Source: Rhodococcus rhodochrous
GTDB lineage: Bacteria > Actinomycetota > Actinomycetes > Mycobacteriales > Mycobacteriaceae
Assembly (NCBI RefSeq): GCF_014854695.1
Contig: NZ_CP027557.1
Span: 2,046,001 to 2,110,000 of the forward strand
DNA: 64,000 nt
Reading direction: 5' to 3'
Below, in pieces: positions 29,514 through 45,269 of the stretch. The first letter of the stretch is position 1, and each line of letters opens with the position of its first letter. Position numbers and translations under genes: made by a program. Under the pieces are notes generated by a model. It made no database searches and was not told where the DNA came from. It was given only the letters and a program-made list of their open reading frames with translations.

Positions 29514-30377
29514 GTGCCCGAACTTCCCGAGGTCGAGGTGGTCCGTCGCGGACTCGACGCGCACGTCGTCGGCGCGACGGTGGACTCGGTACAGGTGCTG
29601 CATCCGCGTGCCGTCCGCCGGCACGAGCCCGGTCCGCGCGATCTCGCACTGCAGGTGACCGGTCAGAAGGTCGCCTCGGTCGAGCGTCGCGGCAAGTACA
29701 TGTGGCTCGTGCTCGAACCGGCCGATCTGGCGCTCGTGGTGCACCTGGGGATGAGCGGGCAGATGCTCGTGCAGCCTCCGACCGTGCCGGACGAGAAGCA
29801 TCTGCGTATCCGCGCCGTCCTCGACAACGGTGCCGATCTGCGTTTCGTCGACCAGCGCACCTTCGGAGGCTGGGCCCTGGCTCCGCTCGTCGAGGTGGAC
29901 GGTGATCATCTGCCGCTGCCGGTCGCGCACATCGCCCGCGACCCGATGGATTCCCGGTTCGACCCGGACGCGGTCGTGGCCGTGCTGCGCACCAAGCACA
30001 CCGAGATCAAGCGTGCGCTGCTCGACCAGACCATCGTCTCCGGCATCGGCAACATCTACGCCGACGAAGCGCTGTGGCGCGCAAGGATTCACGGCAACCG
30101 GCCGACCGACGCGCTGTCGCGTCCGAAGCTCCGGTCGGCTCTCGATGCGGCTACCGAGGTGATGGCGGAGGCTCTCGGGCAGGGCGGTACGTCGTTCGAC
30201 GCCCTGTACGTCAACGTCAACGGGGAGTCCGGTTACTTCGAGCGTTCCCTGAACGTCTACGGGCGCGAGAACGAGCCGTGCCGACGCTGCGGCGCGCCGA
30301 TCCGCCGCGAGAAGTTCATGAACCGCTCGTCGTACAGCTGCCCGAAGTGTCAGCCACGACCGCGAACGACCCGGTAG
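29514..30377 (+). CDS. mutM: Formamidopyrimidine-DNA glycosylase
   Basis: Removes oxidised purines such as 8-oxoguanine from DNA. The 287-aa protein has the N-terminal catalytic [13 protein letters not shown], the helix-two-turn-helix ending in [12 protein letters not shown], and a C-terminal zinc finger CRRCG...CPKC. GTG start 29514, seven bases after the rnc stop. Convergent with pcaG. Confidence 0.96.
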   Translation: MPELPEVEVVRRGLDAHVVGATVDSVQVLHPRAVRRHEPGPRDLALQVTGQKVASVERRGKYMWLVLEPADLALVVHLGMSGQMLVQPPTVPDEKHLRIRAVLDNGADLRFVDQRTFGGWALAPLVEVDGDHLPLPVAHIARDPMDSRFDPDAVVAVLRTKHTEIKRALLDQTIVSGIGNIYADEALWRARIHGNRPTDALSRPKLRSALDAATEVMAEALGQGGTSFDALYVNVNGESGYFERSLNVYGRENEPCRRCGAPIRREKFMNRSSYSCPKCQPRPRTTR

Positions 30378-30413
30378 CGCAGGCGCATACCGGGCCGTTC
30401 GGAACGTGGTGGT

Positions 30414-32883
<2,470 letters not shown>

Positions 32884-32891
<8 letters not shown>

Positions 32892-33321
32892 CCAGACTTC
32901 CGACCTTCCCGCCACCGAGCTGTGGGTCGAGCGCACCGGCACGCGCCGCTACACCGGCCGCAGCTCCCGCGGCGCCGAGGTGCTCATCGGCTCGGAGAGC
33001 GTCGAGGGCGTCTTCACCCCGGGCGAGCTGCTCAAGATCGCGCTCGCCGCGTGCTCCGGCATGGCTTCGGACTTCCCGCTGTCCCGCCGGCTCGGCGACG
33101 ACTACGACGCGACGATCCGCGTCTCCGGTGCCGCCGACCGCGAGAACGAGGTCTACCCGCACCTCGAGGAGGAGATGGTCCTCGACCTGTCGGAGCTCGA
33201 CGCTGACGCACGGGACCGTCTCATCGCCCTCGTAGAACGGTCCGTCGACAAGGTGTGCACGGTGGGCCGCACCCTCAAGGCGGGCACCGAGGTCTCGCTG
33301 ACGATCACCCCCGAGGACTGA
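32884..33321 (+). CDS. OsmC family protein
   Basis: Thiol-dependent peroxidase-fold protein, 145 aa. Two redox cysteines are visible in LAACSGM and KVCTVGRTL, the OsmC/Ohr arrangement. ATG 32884 with GGCAGG upstream. Sits before acyP and smc, as in mycobacteria (Rv2923c). Confidence 0.9.
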
Positions 33322-33324
33322 TCG

Positions 33325-33612
33325 ATGAGCGCCCCCGCAGACGTCGAACGGCTCACGGCGTGGGTGCACGGCCGCGTCCAGGGGGTCGGTTTCCGCTGGT
33401 TCACGCGTGCCCGCGCACTCGAACTCGGGCTCGTCGGGCACGCGACGAATCATCCCGACGGTCGCGTGATGGTCGTCGCCGAAGGCCCCCGGTCCGCGCT
33501 CGAACAGCTCCTCGCGTGGTTGCGATCCGGCGACACCCCCGGTGAGGTGCGGCTCGTCGTCGAATCCTGGGATCCCGCGCGCGGCGACCTCACCGGCTTC
33601 GTCGAACGCTGA
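33325..33612 (+). CDS. acyP: Acylphosphatase
   Basis: Small hydrolase of acyl phosphates, 95 aa, full length. Phosphate-binding Arg is in [11 protein letters not shown] and the catalytic Asn in [12 protein letters not shown] 33325 lies four bases after the osmC stop. Confidence 0.95.
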   Translation: MSAPADVERLTAWVHGRVQGVGFRWFTRARALELGLVGHATNHPDGRVMVVAEGPRSALEQLLAWLRSGDTPGEVRLVVESWDPARGDLTGFVER

Positions 33613-33639
33613 CATCCGTCCTGTTTGTCCGTTCGTCTC

Positions 33640-33805
33640 GGACACCTCCTTCGTCGGCCCCGGAGCGCTGCGCCGGATCACTCCCGACGGCAGCGTGACC
33701 ACCGTGCTACCCGAGGTGACCGGTCCGGGTGGCATCGTCGTCGAGGGTCCCACCGTGTACCTGAACGTAGGCAACACGACCGTCTCGAGGGTGCACCCGG
33801 CCTAG
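33640..33805 (+). pseudogene. Remnant of a ScyD/ScyE-like beta-propeller gene
   Basis: In one frame the sequence encodes a short stretch with GPGALRRITPDG, VTTVLPEVTGPGGIVVEG and VYLNVG, then a stop at 33803-33805. The repeating RITPDG.VTTV pattern is that of NHL/ScyD-type beta-propeller proteins, which are about 350 residues long; only about 55 residues are present and no start codon or ribosome binding site is evident. Best read as the surviving 3' end of a decayed secreted protein gene between acyP and smc. Confidence 0.55.
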
Positions 33806-33841
33806 GAAAGCAGTCACAACCCGCCGGTAGAGTTCTCACCC

Positions 33842-36800
33842 ATGTACCTCAAGAGTCTGACGTTGAAGGGCTTCAAGTCCTTCGCCTCGTCGACGACTCT
33901 GCGTTTCGAACCGGGCATCACCTGTGTGGTCGGACCCAACGGGTCCGGCAAGTCGAACGTCGTCGACGCGCTCACCTGGGTGATGGGGGAGCAAGGTGCC
34001 AAGGCCCTGCGCGGCGGCAAGATGCAGGACGTCATCTTCGCCGGAACCGCCGGCCGCCCGCCGCTCGGACGCGCCGAGGTCACGCTCACCATCGACAACT
34101 CCGACGGCGCGTTGCCCATCGAGTACTCCGAGGTCTCCGTCACCCGCCGCATGTTCCGCGACGGTGCGGGCGAATACGAGATCAACGGCAGTTCCTGCCG
34201 TCTCATGGACGTGCAGGAACTGCTGTCCGACTCCGGTATCGGCCGCGAGATGCACGTCATCGTCGGCCAGGGCCGCCTCGCCGCGATCCTCGAATCCCGC
34301 CCGGAGGACCGACGCGCGTTCATCGAGGAGGCCGCCGGCGTCCTCAAGCACCGCAAGCGCAAGGAAAAGGCGCTGCGCAAGCTCGACTCGATGCAGGCCA
34401 ATCTTGCCCGTCTCACCGACCTCACCGCCGAACTGCGCCGTCAGCTCAAACCGCTCGGCCGGCAGGCCGAGGTTGCACGTCGCGCCCAGACCATCCAGGC
34501 CGACCTGCGCGACGCGCGGTTACGACTGGCCGCCGACGACCTCGTCACGCGTCGTGCCGAACTCGCCGGGCACGACGAGCAGGAAAAGATGGTCCGGGAG
34601 CGGCTCGACACCGTGCTCGCGGCGTTCGACGACGCGAACGCCGAACTCGCCCGTCACGAACAAGCCCTCGCGCAGCTCACGCCGGGCGCCGAAGCGGCGT
34701 CGCAGACCTGGTTCCGCCTGTCCGCCCTCGCCGAGCGTGTGTCGGCGACCGTGCGGGTCGCGCAGGAACGCGCCCGGCACCTGCACGCCGAACCCGAGGA
34801 TCGCTCCGGTCAGGATCCCGACGAGATGGAAGCCCGCGCCGACCGGATCGCCGCCGAGGAAGCGGAACTGGTCGAGGCCGTCGAGATCGCGCACGGAGCC
34901 CTCGAGGCGGCTCGCGAGCAGCTCGCCGAGCAGGAGGAGGCCGCAGCGGCCGCCGAACGCGCACATCTGGCCGCGGTGCGTGCCGTCGCCGACCGGCGCG
35001 AGGGCCTCGCGCGTCTCGCCGGTCAGGTCGAGACGATGCGCACCCGCGCCGAGTCGATCGACGCGGAGATCGCGCGCCTGACCGTCGCCATCGAGGAGGC
35101 GCGGCTCCGCGGCGTCGCCGCGCAGGCCGAGTTCGAGACCGCTCAGGCACGCATCGACGATCTCGATGCCGGTGAGATCGACGCCGACGCGCAGCACGAA
35201 CGAGCCCTGGAAGCGCAGCGGCTCGCCGACGAGCGGGTCACCGAACTCCACGAAGCAGAACGCGCTGCGGGCAAGGAGGTCGCCTCCCTCGGTGCCCGCA
35301 TCGAGGCCCTGTCGATGGGCCTCGAACGCACCGACGGCGCCGCCTGGCTGATCGACACGCGGTCCGGCGACGGACTCGTGGGGCGCCTCGCCGACCGGCT
35401 CCGGGTGTCCCCGGGATACGAGGCGGCCGTCGCAGCAGCCTTCGGCGCCGCGGCCGATGCCCTCGAGGTGGAGTCGGCCGACGCCGCGATCTCGGCGGTC
35501 GCAGCGCTCGCCGACGCCGACCAGGGCCGGGTGGCGTTCGTCCTGCCCGGCGCAGCCGGCCCCACCGACGCCGGCGACCTGCCGACCGGTGCCCGATGGC
35601 TCCGCGAGGTCGTCGAGTGCCCCGCCGACCTGCGCGGAGGCGTCGACGGCCTGCTGGCCCGCACCGTCGTGGTCGACGACCTGCCCACCGCCCTCGGGGT
35701 CTGCGCCGCCCGGCCCGACCTGCGCGCCGTGACGCGTGGGGGAGACCTCGCCGGTGCGGGCTGGGTGGTCGGCGGCTCGCATCGCGCCCCGAGCACCCTC
35801 GAGATCCAGGCGGCGATCGACACTTCCCGTGCCGGTCTCGAACAGGCCGAACGCCGCTCCGAGGAACTGGCCGCAGCCCTCGCGGGCGCACTCGCGGAGC
35901 AGGCCGAACGCGCCGAACACGTCGAACAGACCCTCGCCGCGCTCAACGAGTCCGACGCGGCGATGTCGGCCGTCTACGAACAACTCGGCCGGCTCGGCCA
36001 GGCAGCGCGCACCGCCCACGCCGAATCCGGACGGCTCGCGGCCCAGCGCACCGAAGCGGAGAAGGAACGCGACGCGGCACGAGAGAAGCTGGTCGAACTC
36101 GAGGAGCGACTGCGTCTGGCCGAGGACGACTCGGCCGGCAGTAGCGACGGTGCCGGCACCGAACACACCGCCGCCGAACGGGAGATGGCCGCGGCCGCCC
36201 TCGCCGAGGTCCGGGCCGTCGAGGTCGAGGCGCGACTCGCGGCGCGCACGGCCGAGGAACGCGCCGAAGCGCTTCGGGGCAAGGCGGATTCGCTTCGTCG
36301 TGCCGCGCAGGCCGAGCGCGAGGCCCGTGCTCGTGCCGAACGTGCCCGCATCGCGCGTCGTCAGGCGGCGGCCGTCGCCGCTGCGGTGGCCGAATCAGGG
36401 CAGCGACTCGCCGAACAACTCGAGCTGGCCGTGGCGACGGCACTCGCACAGCGTGACGACCTGAACCGGCGCCGCGCCGAATGCGCCGAGCAACTCGAAC
36501 GCGCCCGCGAACTCGTCCGCGAACTGTCGGCGCAGCGCGACCAGCTCACCGACGCGGTGCATCGCGACGAAGTGGCCCGGGCGCAGGCCTCGCTCCGGAT
36601 CGAGCAGCTCGAGCAGACCATCCTCGAACAGCACGGCATCGCCCTCGACGACCTCGTGGCCGAGTACGGCCCCGACGTGCCGCTGCCGCCCACGCCGCTG
36701 GAGATGGCCGAGTACGAGCAGGCACGCGAACGCGGCGAACAGGTCGTCGCTCCGCAACCGATGCCCTACGACCGGGCCACCGAGGAGCGGCGGGCCAAGC

Positions 36801-37468
36801 GCGCCGAGAAGGATCTCGCGACGCTCGGGCGCGTCAACCCCCTCGCGTTGGAGGAGTTCGCGGCGCTCGAGGAGCGCTACAACTTCCTGTCGACCCAGCT
36901 CGAGGACGTCAAGAGCGCCCGCAAGGACCTGCTCGCTGTCGTCGAGGAGGTCGACGCGCGAATTCTGCAGGTGTTCACCGAGGCCTACGCCGACGTCGAG
37001 CGTGAGTTCGAACAGGTCTTCGCGAAGTTGTTCCCCGGTGGGGAGGGACGGCTCGTGCTCACCGACCCCAGCGACATGCTCACCACCGGCATCGAGGTCG
37101 AGGCCCGCCCGCCGGGCAAGAAGGTCAAGCGCCTGTCGCTGCTGTCGGGCGGCGAGAAGTCCCTGACCGCGGTGGCGATGCTGGTTGCGATCTTCCGGGC
37201 CCGCCCGTCACCCTTCTACGTGATGGACGAGGTCGAAGCCGCGCTCGACGACACCAACCTGCGACGATTGATCGGGCTGTTCGAGCAGCTGCGCGAGAAG
37301 TCCCAACTCATCGTCATCACGCATCAGAAGCCGACGATGGAGGTCGCCGACGCGCTGTACGGCGTGAGCATGCGGGGCGACGGCATCACCCGGGTCATCT
37401 CGCAGCGTCTGCGCGGACGCGAGATCGCGACACCGGTCCCCGAACCGGAGGAAGAGCTCCAAGCCTGA
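33842..37468 (+). CDS. smc: Chromosome segregation protein SMC
   Basis: Condensin ATPase that organises and segregates the chromosome with ScpA/ScpB. The 1208-aa protein has Walker [15 protein letters not shown] (about 32-45), two long coiled coils around a hinge (about 500-650, including [12 protein letters not shown]), the signature [17 protein letters not shown] and Walker [15 protein letters not shown] 33842. ftsY starts 12 bases after it. Confidence 0.98.
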   Translation: MYLKSLTLKGFKSFASSTTLRFEPGITCVVGPNGSGKSNVVDALTWVMGEQGAKALRGGKMQDVIFAGTAGRPPLGRAEVTLTIDNSDGALPIEYSEVSVTRRMFRDGAGEYEINGSSCRLMDVQELLSDSGIGREMHVIVGQGRLAAILESRPEDRRAFIEEAAGVLKHRKRKEKALRKLDSMQANLARLTDLTAELRRQLKPLGRQAEVARRAQTIQADLRDARLRLAADDLVTRRAELAGHDEQEKMVRERLDTVLAAFDDANAELARHEQALAQLTPGAEAASQTWFRLSALAERVSATVRVAQERARHLHAEPEDRSGQDPDEMEARADRIAAEEAELVEAVEIAHGALEAAREQLAEQEEAAAAAERAHLAAVRAVADRREGLARLAGQVETMRTRAESIDAEIARLTVAIEEARLRGVAAQAEFETAQARIDDLDAGEIDADAQHERALEAQRLADERVTELHEAERAAGKEVASLGARIEALSMGLERTDGAAWLIDTRSGDGLVGRLADRLRVSPGYEAAVAAAFGAAADALEVESADAAISAVAALADADQGRVAFVLPGAAGPTDAGDLPTGARWLREVVECPADLRGGVDGLLARTVVVDDLPTALGVCAARPDLRAVTRGGDLAGAGWVVGGSHRAPSTLEIQAAIDTSRAGLEQAERRSEELAAALAGALAEQAERAEHVEQTLAALNESDAAMSAVYEQLGRLGQAARTAHAESGRLAAQRTEAEKERDAAREKLVELEERLRLAEDDSAGSSDGAGTEHTAAEREMAAAALAEVRAVEVEARLAARTAEERAEALRGKADSLRRAAQAEREARARAERARIARRQAAAVAAAVAESGQRLAEQLELAVATALAQRDDLNRRRAECAEQLERARELVRELSAQRDQLTDAVHRDEVARAQASLRIEQLEQTILEQHGIALDDLVAEYGPDVPLPPTPLEMAEYEQARERGEQVVAPQPMPYDRATEERRAKRAEKDLATLGRVNPLALEEFAALEERYNFLSTQLEDVKSARKDLLAVVEEVDARILQVFTEAYADVEREFEQVFAKLFPGGEGRLVLTDPSDMLTTGIEVEARPPGKKVKRLSLLSGGEKSLTAVAMLVAIFRARPSPFYVMDEVEAALDDTNLRRLIGLFEQLREKSQLIVITHQKPTMEVADALYGVSMRGDGITRVISQRLRGREIATPVPEPEEELQA

Positions 37469-37480
37469 CAGTATGGGTGC

Positions 37481-39103
37481 GTGAGTACCGGAGCCTGGAT
37501 AGTCATCGCCGCCGCGCTGGCGGTCGTTCTCGTCGCGCTCGTCGTCGGTCTGACCCTCTACCGGCGGCGACAGGTGTCGCTGAAGGCGCCCGAGACCCCG
37601 CAGCTCGATTCCGCCGAGACCAAGGACCGCTCGGGCGGTTACAAGGCGCAGAGCGGATTCAGTTTCTCGCAGGGCACGGCCGCGCCACCGGCGCCGGCCC
37701 CCCGGCCTGCGCCGAAACCGGCACCGAAGCCTGCGGCGAAGCCGGAGCCTGCGCCCCGCACGGTGCCGCTGCCGGAGGAGATCACCGAAGCTCCGCCGAG
37801 CACACCCGCACCCACAGAACCGAAGGTCGAGCCCAAGCCCGAACCGAAGGTCGAGCCCAAGCCCGAGTCGAAGCCCGCAGAACCGGAGCCCGCAGAACCG
37901 AAGCCGGCCGAACCGGAGCCGGTCGAACCCGAGGTCGCTCCGGAGCCGGAGCGTCCCGCTCCCGAGCCCGTCGAGCCCGAGGTCGCCCCCGAACCGGAAG
38001 TCGCACCGACACCGGAACCCGAGGTCGAGCCCGCCCCGGCGACGGAGACCGTCGTCGAACCCGAGGTCACCGAACCCGAGGTCACCGAACCCGAGGTCAC
38101 CGAACCCGAGGTCACCGAACCGGAAATTGTCGAACCGGCCGGACCGGCCGCTGTTCCGCCGGCAGCCCCGATCGAGGAGATCGAACCCACCGCGGGTCGC
38201 CTCGTCCGCTTGCGTGGCCGTCTGGCCCGCTCGCAGTCGGCGGTCGGCAAGAGCCTGCTCGGTCTGCTCGGTGGCGGCGACCTCGACGAGGACTCCTGGG
38301 AGGAGATCGAGGACACGCTGCTCGTCGCCGACCTCGGCGCCGCGACGACCACCAAGATCGTCGACCGTCTGCGTGAGGAGATGGTCGTGAACAACGTGCG
38401 CAGCGAGGCCGACGCCCGCGCCGTGCTGCGCAGCGTGCTCGTCGACGAGCTCCGTCCCGAGCTCGACCGTTCCATCAGGGCCCTCCCGCACGAGGACCAT
38501 CCCGCCGTGCTGCTCGTCGTCGGTGTCAACGGCACCGGCAAGACCACGACGACCGGCAAGCTCGCCCGCGTGCTCGTCGCGGACGGACGCCGGGTGCTGC
38601 TCGGTGCCGCCGACACCTTCCGTGCCGCGGCCGCCGACCAGTTGCAGACCTGGGCCGAACGCGTCGGTGCCGAGGTCGTCCGCGGCAAGGAGGCCGCCGA
38701 TCCGGCCGCGGTGGCGTTCGATGCCGTCGCGAGGGGCATCGACAACGGTGTCGACGCGGTCCTCGTCGACACCGCCGGCCGCCTGCACACCAAGACCGGC
38801 TTGATGGACGAGCTCGGCAAGGTCAAGCGCGTGGTGGAGAAGAAGGCCGCCGTCGACGAGGTGCTGCTCGTCCTCGACGCGACGATCGGCCAGAACGGTC
38901 TGATGCAGGCCCGCGTGTTCGCCGAGGTCGTCGACATCACCGGTGTGGTGCTCACCAAGCTCGATGGAACCGCCAAGGGCGGCATCGTCTTCCAGGTGCA
39001 GCACGAACTCGGCGTCCCGGTGAAGCTGGTGGGTCTCGGTGAGGGCGCCGACGATCTCGCACCCTTCGAACCGGAAGCCTTCGTGGACGCCCTGTTGGGC
39101 TGA
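37481..39103 (+). CDS. ftsY: Signal recognition particle receptor FtsY
   Basis: Membrane receptor for SRP-bound ribosomes. The 540-aa protein has an N-terminal membrane helix (about 4-27), a long Pro/Glu-rich linker (about 70-225) and a C-terminal NG GTPase domain with [10 protein letters not shown] (about 347), DTAGR and [10 protein letters not shown]. The GTG at 37481 matches the actinobacterial form with a true transmembrane anchor. The linker contains exact 15-base tandem repeats. A hairpin terminator follows. Confidence 0.97.
   Translation: MSTGAWIVIAAALAVVLVALVVGLTLYRRRQVSLKAPETPQLDSAETKDRSGGYKAQSGFSFSQGTAAPPAPAPRPAPKPAPKPAAKPEPAPRTVPLPEEITEAPPSTPAPTEPKVEPKPEPKVEPKPESKPAEPEPAEPKPAEPEPVEPEVAPEPERPAPEPVEPEVAPEPEVAPTPEPEVEPAPATETVVEPEVTEPEVTEPEVTEPEVTEPEIVEPAGPAAVPPAAPIEEIEPTAGRLVRLRGRLARSQSAVGKSLLGLLGGGDLDEDSWEEIEDTLLVADLGAATTTKIVDRLREEMVVNNVRSEADARAVLRSVLVDELRPELDRSIRALPHEDHPAVLLVVGVNGTGKTTTTGKLARVLVADGRRVLLGAADTFRAAAADQLQTWAERVGAEVVRGKEAADPAAVAFDAVARGIDNGVDAVLVDTAGRLHTKTGLMDELGKVKRVVEKKAAVDEVLLVLDATIGQNGLMQARVFAEVVDITGVVLTKLDGTAKGGIVFQVQHELGVPVKLVGLGEGADDLAPFEPEAFVDALLG
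38057..38116 (+). repeat. Four exact 15-base tandem repeats in ftsY
   Basis: Unit GAACCCGAGGTCACC occurs four times in a row without a mismatch and encodes EPEVT in the acidic linker; a fifth diverged copy follows. Copy number is likely to vary between strains. Confidence 0.92.
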
Positions 39104-39146
39104 TCGGCGCTGCTCTGCTGGGCTGATCCGCACCGCGTCCGTCGTT

Positions 39147-39180
39147 CCGGCCGCTGTCCGCTCACGCGGGCAGCGGCCGG
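39147..39180 (+). terminator. Hairpin terminator after ftsY
   Basis: 15-bp inverted repeat (39147-39161 with 39166-39180), one T-G pair, TCAC loop, 43 bases past the ftsY stop. It separates smc-ftsY from the amt operon. Confidence 0.82.
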
Positions 39181-39214
39181 TTCCGTCGGTGGGGATGCGG
39201 TGTCCGAAAAGTGT

Positions 39215-39230
39215 GAAACAAGGATGAAAC
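39215..39230 (+). promoter_or_regulatory. GlnR-like box upstream of amt
   Basis: Two GAAAC half-sites separated by exactly six bases (39215-39219 and 39226-39230), fitting the 11-base period of actinobacterial GlnR boxes (GTnAC-n6-GaAAC). Two more GAAAC copies lie at 39258 and 39280, 22 bases apart. The site sits about 120-130 bases upstream of the amt-glnK-glnD operon, the classic GlnR target. The regulator is inferred. Confidence 0.6.
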
Positions 39231-39347
39231 AAGGTCGGTTCCTGCGTTCACGCCCACGAAACAGCGCGGCGCCTCCACGGAAACATCCGGGCAGCAAGCT
39301 TTCCCTCGACAACGCGCCGATCGGCGCGGCCTACAGGGAGGTTGCAA

Positions 39348-40655
39348 GTGGAGGAAGTGGTGAACACCGGCGACGCAGCGTGGATGCTGATAGCAGCGTC
39401 GCTCGTGCTTCTGATGACCCCGGGCCTGGCGTTCTTCTACGGCGGGATGTCCCGCTCCAAGTCCGTGCTCAACATGATGATGATGTCGTTCGGTGCGATG
39501 GCACTGATCGGCGTCATCTACGTCCTGTGGGGCTGGTCGATGTCCTACGGCACCGAGAGCGTGCTCGGCATCTTCGCGAACCCGTTCGAGCAGTTCGGTC
39601 TGCAGGGCGCCATCTACGGCGAAGACGGGGAATTCCTCGCCGGCATCGGCAACTACCCGCAGATCATCGACATCGGTTTCCAGGTGACCTTCGCGATCAT
39701 CACCACCGCCCTGATCAGCGGTGCGCTGGCCGAGCGCGTGAAGTTCGGTACGTGGATGGCGTTCGTCGCGATCTGGGTGACCTGCGCCTACTTCCCGCTC
39801 GCCCACATGGTGTGGGGCGGCGGTCTGCTCTCGGGCTCCGAGGACAGCATCGCGGCCGCACTGTTCGGAACGGTCGACGACGGTGAAGGTGGCCTGACTG
39901 CCGCGGTCCACCCGATCGACTTCGCCGGTGGCACGGTCGTGCACATCAACGCCGGTATCGCCGCTCTCGTCCTGGCGATCGTCATCGGCAAGCGCGCCGG
40001 CTTCGGACGCACCGCCTTCCGTCCGCACAACCTGCCGTTCGTCATGCTCGGTGCCGCGCTGCTGTGGTTCGGATGGTTCGGCTTCAACGCCGGCTCCGCC
40101 TTCGCCGCCGACGGTACCGCCGGCCTGGCCTGGGTCAACACCACCACCGCCACCGCTGCCGCCATCCTCGGCTGGCTCCTCACCGAGCGCATCCGTGACG
40201 GCAAGGCCACCAGCCTCGGTGCCGCGTCCGGTGCCGTCGCCGGCCTGGTCGCCATCACCCCGGCTGCCGGCTCGCTGAGCCCGGTCGGATCGATCGCCCT
40301 CGGCGTCATCGCCGGTGTCCTGTCCGCCCTCGCCGTGGGCCTGAAGTACAAGTTCGGTTACGACGACTCGCTCGACGTCGTGGGTGTCCACCTCGTGTCC
40401 GGCCTGTGGGGCACGGTCGCCATCGGCTTCCTCGGCACCGAGACCGGATTGTTCTACGGTGGCGATTACAAGCAGCTCGTCATCCAGATCGTCATCGCAG
40501 TCGTCGCCCTGGTGTTCACCGCCGTCGTCACCGCAGTGATCGCCTTCGCACTCAAGCCCATGGGCTGGCGTGTGAGCGACGAGGAAGAGGCCCGCGGTAT
40601 CGACGAAGCCGAACATGCGGAATCCGCATACGACTTCGCGCCGGCTCTCAAGTGA
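39348..40655 (+). CDS. amt: Ammonium transporter
   Basis: Amt/Rh-family membrane channel for ammonium, about 435 aa with eleven hydrophobic helices. Signature IDFAGGTVVHINAG and the second conserved pore histidine in GVHLVSGLWG are present. The GTG at 39348 has AGGGAGG six bases upstream and is preferred over TTG 39342. First gene of amt-glnK-glnD; GlnK is expected to block this channel when nitrogen is plentiful. Confidence 0.96.
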   Translation: MEEVVNTGDAAWMLIAASLVLLMTPGLAFFYGGMSRSKSVLNMMMMSFGAMALIGVIYVLWGWSMSYGTESVLGIFANPFEQFGLQGAIYGEDGEFLAGIGNYPQIIDIGFQVTFAIITTALISGALAERVKFGTWMAFVAIWVTCAYFPLAHMVWGGGLLSGSEDSIAAALFGTVDDGEGGLTAAVHPIDFAGGTVVHINAGIAALVLAIVIGKRAGFGRTAFRPHNLPFVMLGAALLWFGWFGFNAGSAFAADGTAGLAWVNTTTATAAAILGWLLTERIRDGKATSLGAASGAVAGLVAITPAAGSLSPVGSIALGVIAGVLSALAVGLKYKFGYDDSLDVVGVHLVSGLWGTVAIGFLGTETGLFYGGDYKQLVIQIVIAVVALVFTAVVTAVIAFALKPMGWRVSDEEEARGIDEAEHAESAYDFAPALK

Positions 40656-40685
40656 TAAGAAGACCACGACAGCGAGCAGGGATGA

Positions 40686-43560
<2,875 letters not shown>

Positions 43561-43688
43561 CCGACAGATCGTGACCGCGCGGGCGGCCCGCCCTGTGGCG
43601 TGGCCACCCGCGGTCGCGACGGATCGGGAGCGGTTACCCTGGTTCGCAGCAATGTCCGCATCTTCGTCAGAGCTCAGGAGCGCATTCG

Positions 43689-45257
43689 GTGTTCGAATCC
43701 CTTTCCGACAGGTTGACAGGGGTCCTGAAGGACCTGCGCGGCAAGGGGCGGCTGTCCGACGCGGACATCGACGCGACCTGCCGTGAGATCCGCCTCGCCC
43801 TGCTCGAGGCCGACGTCGCGCTGCCCGTCGTGCGCGAGTTCATCAAGAAGATCAAGGTGCGCGCCAAGGGCGCCGAGGTGCACGGCGCGCTGAACCCGGC
43901 CCAGCAGGTCGTCAAGATCGTCAACGAGGAACTCGTCGGGATCCTCGGCGGCGAGACCCGTCGTCTGCAGTTCGCGAAGACCCCGCCGACGGTCATCATG
44001 CTCGCCGGTCTGCAGGGTGCCGGTAAGACCACCCTCGCGGGCAAGCTCGCGAAGTGGCTCAAGGCGCAGGGACACACCCCGATGCTGGTCGCCTGCGACC
44101 TCCAGCGTCCCGGCGCTGTCACCCAGCTGCAGGTGGTCGGTGAGCGTGCCGGCGTGTCGGTCTTCGCTCCCCATCCCGGCACCTCCATCGGCGGAGGCGA
44201 GAACGAACTCGGAGTCACCGCTGCCGACCCGATCGCCGTGGCCGAGCAGGGCATCGCCGAGGCGCGCAACAAGCAGTACGACGTGGTCATCGTCGACACC
44301 GCCGGTCGCCTCGGTATCGACCAGGAACTCATGGCGCAGGCCGCGGGCATCCGCGACGCCGTGCAGCCCGACGAGGTGCTGTTCGTCCTCGACGCGATGA
44401 TCGGTCAGGACGCCGTGAGTACCGCCGAGGCGTTCCGCGAGGGCGTCGGCTTCACCGGCGTGGTGCTCACCAAGCTCGACGGCGACGCCCGTGGTGGTGC
44501 CGCGCTCAGCGTCCGCGAGCTCACCGGCCAGCCGATCATGTTCGCCTCCACCGGTGAGAAGCTCGAGGACTTCGACGTCTTCCACCCCGAGCGCATGGCC
44601 AGCCGCATCCTCGGCATGGGCGACGTGCTCACCCTGATCGAGCAGGCCGAGCAGGTCTTCGACGCCGAGCAGGCCGAGGCCACCGCCAACAAGATCGGTT
44701 CGGGCGAGCTCACCCTCGAGGACTTCCTCGAGCAGATGATGGCCGTGCGGAAGATGGGCCCCATCGCCAATCTCCTGGGCATGCTGCCCGGAGCCGGGCA
44801 GATGAAGGACGCCCTGGCCAACGTCGACGAGAAGCAGCTCGACCGCATCCAGGCGATCATCCGCGGCATGACGCCGGAGGAGCGCGCCAACCCGAAGATC
44901 ATCAACGGCTCGCGGCGACTGCGTATCGCTAATGGTTCCGGTGTGAAGGTCTCCGACGTCAACCAGCTCGTCGACCGGTTCTTCGAGGCCCGGAAGATGA
45001 TGACGGCCATGGCCGGCCAGATGGGCATGCCGGGCGCACGCAAGAACCAGCGCAAGAAGGGCAAGAAGGGGAAGAAGGGCGGTCGCGGACCGACGCCGCC
45101 GAAGGTGCGGGGCGGTATGCCCGGCGGCTTCCCCGGTCTCCCGGGTGGCATGCCCGCCGGGATGCCCGACCTGTCGAAGATGCCGAAGGGCCTCGACGAG
45201 CTTCCTCCGGGACTCGAGAACTTCGACCTGTCGAAGCTGAAGTTCCCCAAGAACTGA
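43689..45257 (+). CDS. ffh: Signal recognition particle protein Ffh
   Basis: SRP54 GTPase that recognises signal sequences with 4.5S RNA. The 522-aa protein has an N domain, the G domain with GLQGAGKTTL (about 107-116), DTAGRLG and TKLDGDARGG, and a Met-rich M domain ending in a Lys/Gly- then Gly/Met/Pro-rich tail (about 455-500). GTG start 43689. Confidence 0.97.
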   Translation: MFESLSDRLTGVLKDLRGKGRLSDADIDATCREIRLALLEADVALPVVREFIKKIKVRAKGAEVHGALNPAQQVVKIVNEELVGILGGETRRLQFAKTPPTVIMLAGLQGAGKTTLAGKLAKWLKAQGHTPMLVACDLQRPGAVTQLQVVGERAGVSVFAPHPGTSIGGGENELGVTAADPIAVAEQGIAEARNKQYDVVIVDTAGRLGIDQELMAQAAGIRDAVQPDEVLFVLDAMIGQDAVSTAEAFREGVGFTGVVLTKLDGDARGGAALSVRELTGQPIMFASTGEKLEDFDVFHPERMASRILGMGDVLTLIEQAEQVFDAEQAEATANKIGSGELTLEDFLEQMMAVRKMGPIANLLGMLPGAGQMKDALANVDEKQLDRIQAIIRGMTPEERANPKIINGSRRLRIANGSGVKVSDVNQLVDRFFEARKMMTAMAGQMGMPGARKNQRKKGKKGKKGGRGPTPPKVRGGMPGGFPGLPGGMPAGMPDLSKMPKGLDELPPGLENFDLSKLKFPKN

Positions 45258-45269
45258 GCCGGGCCGGGG

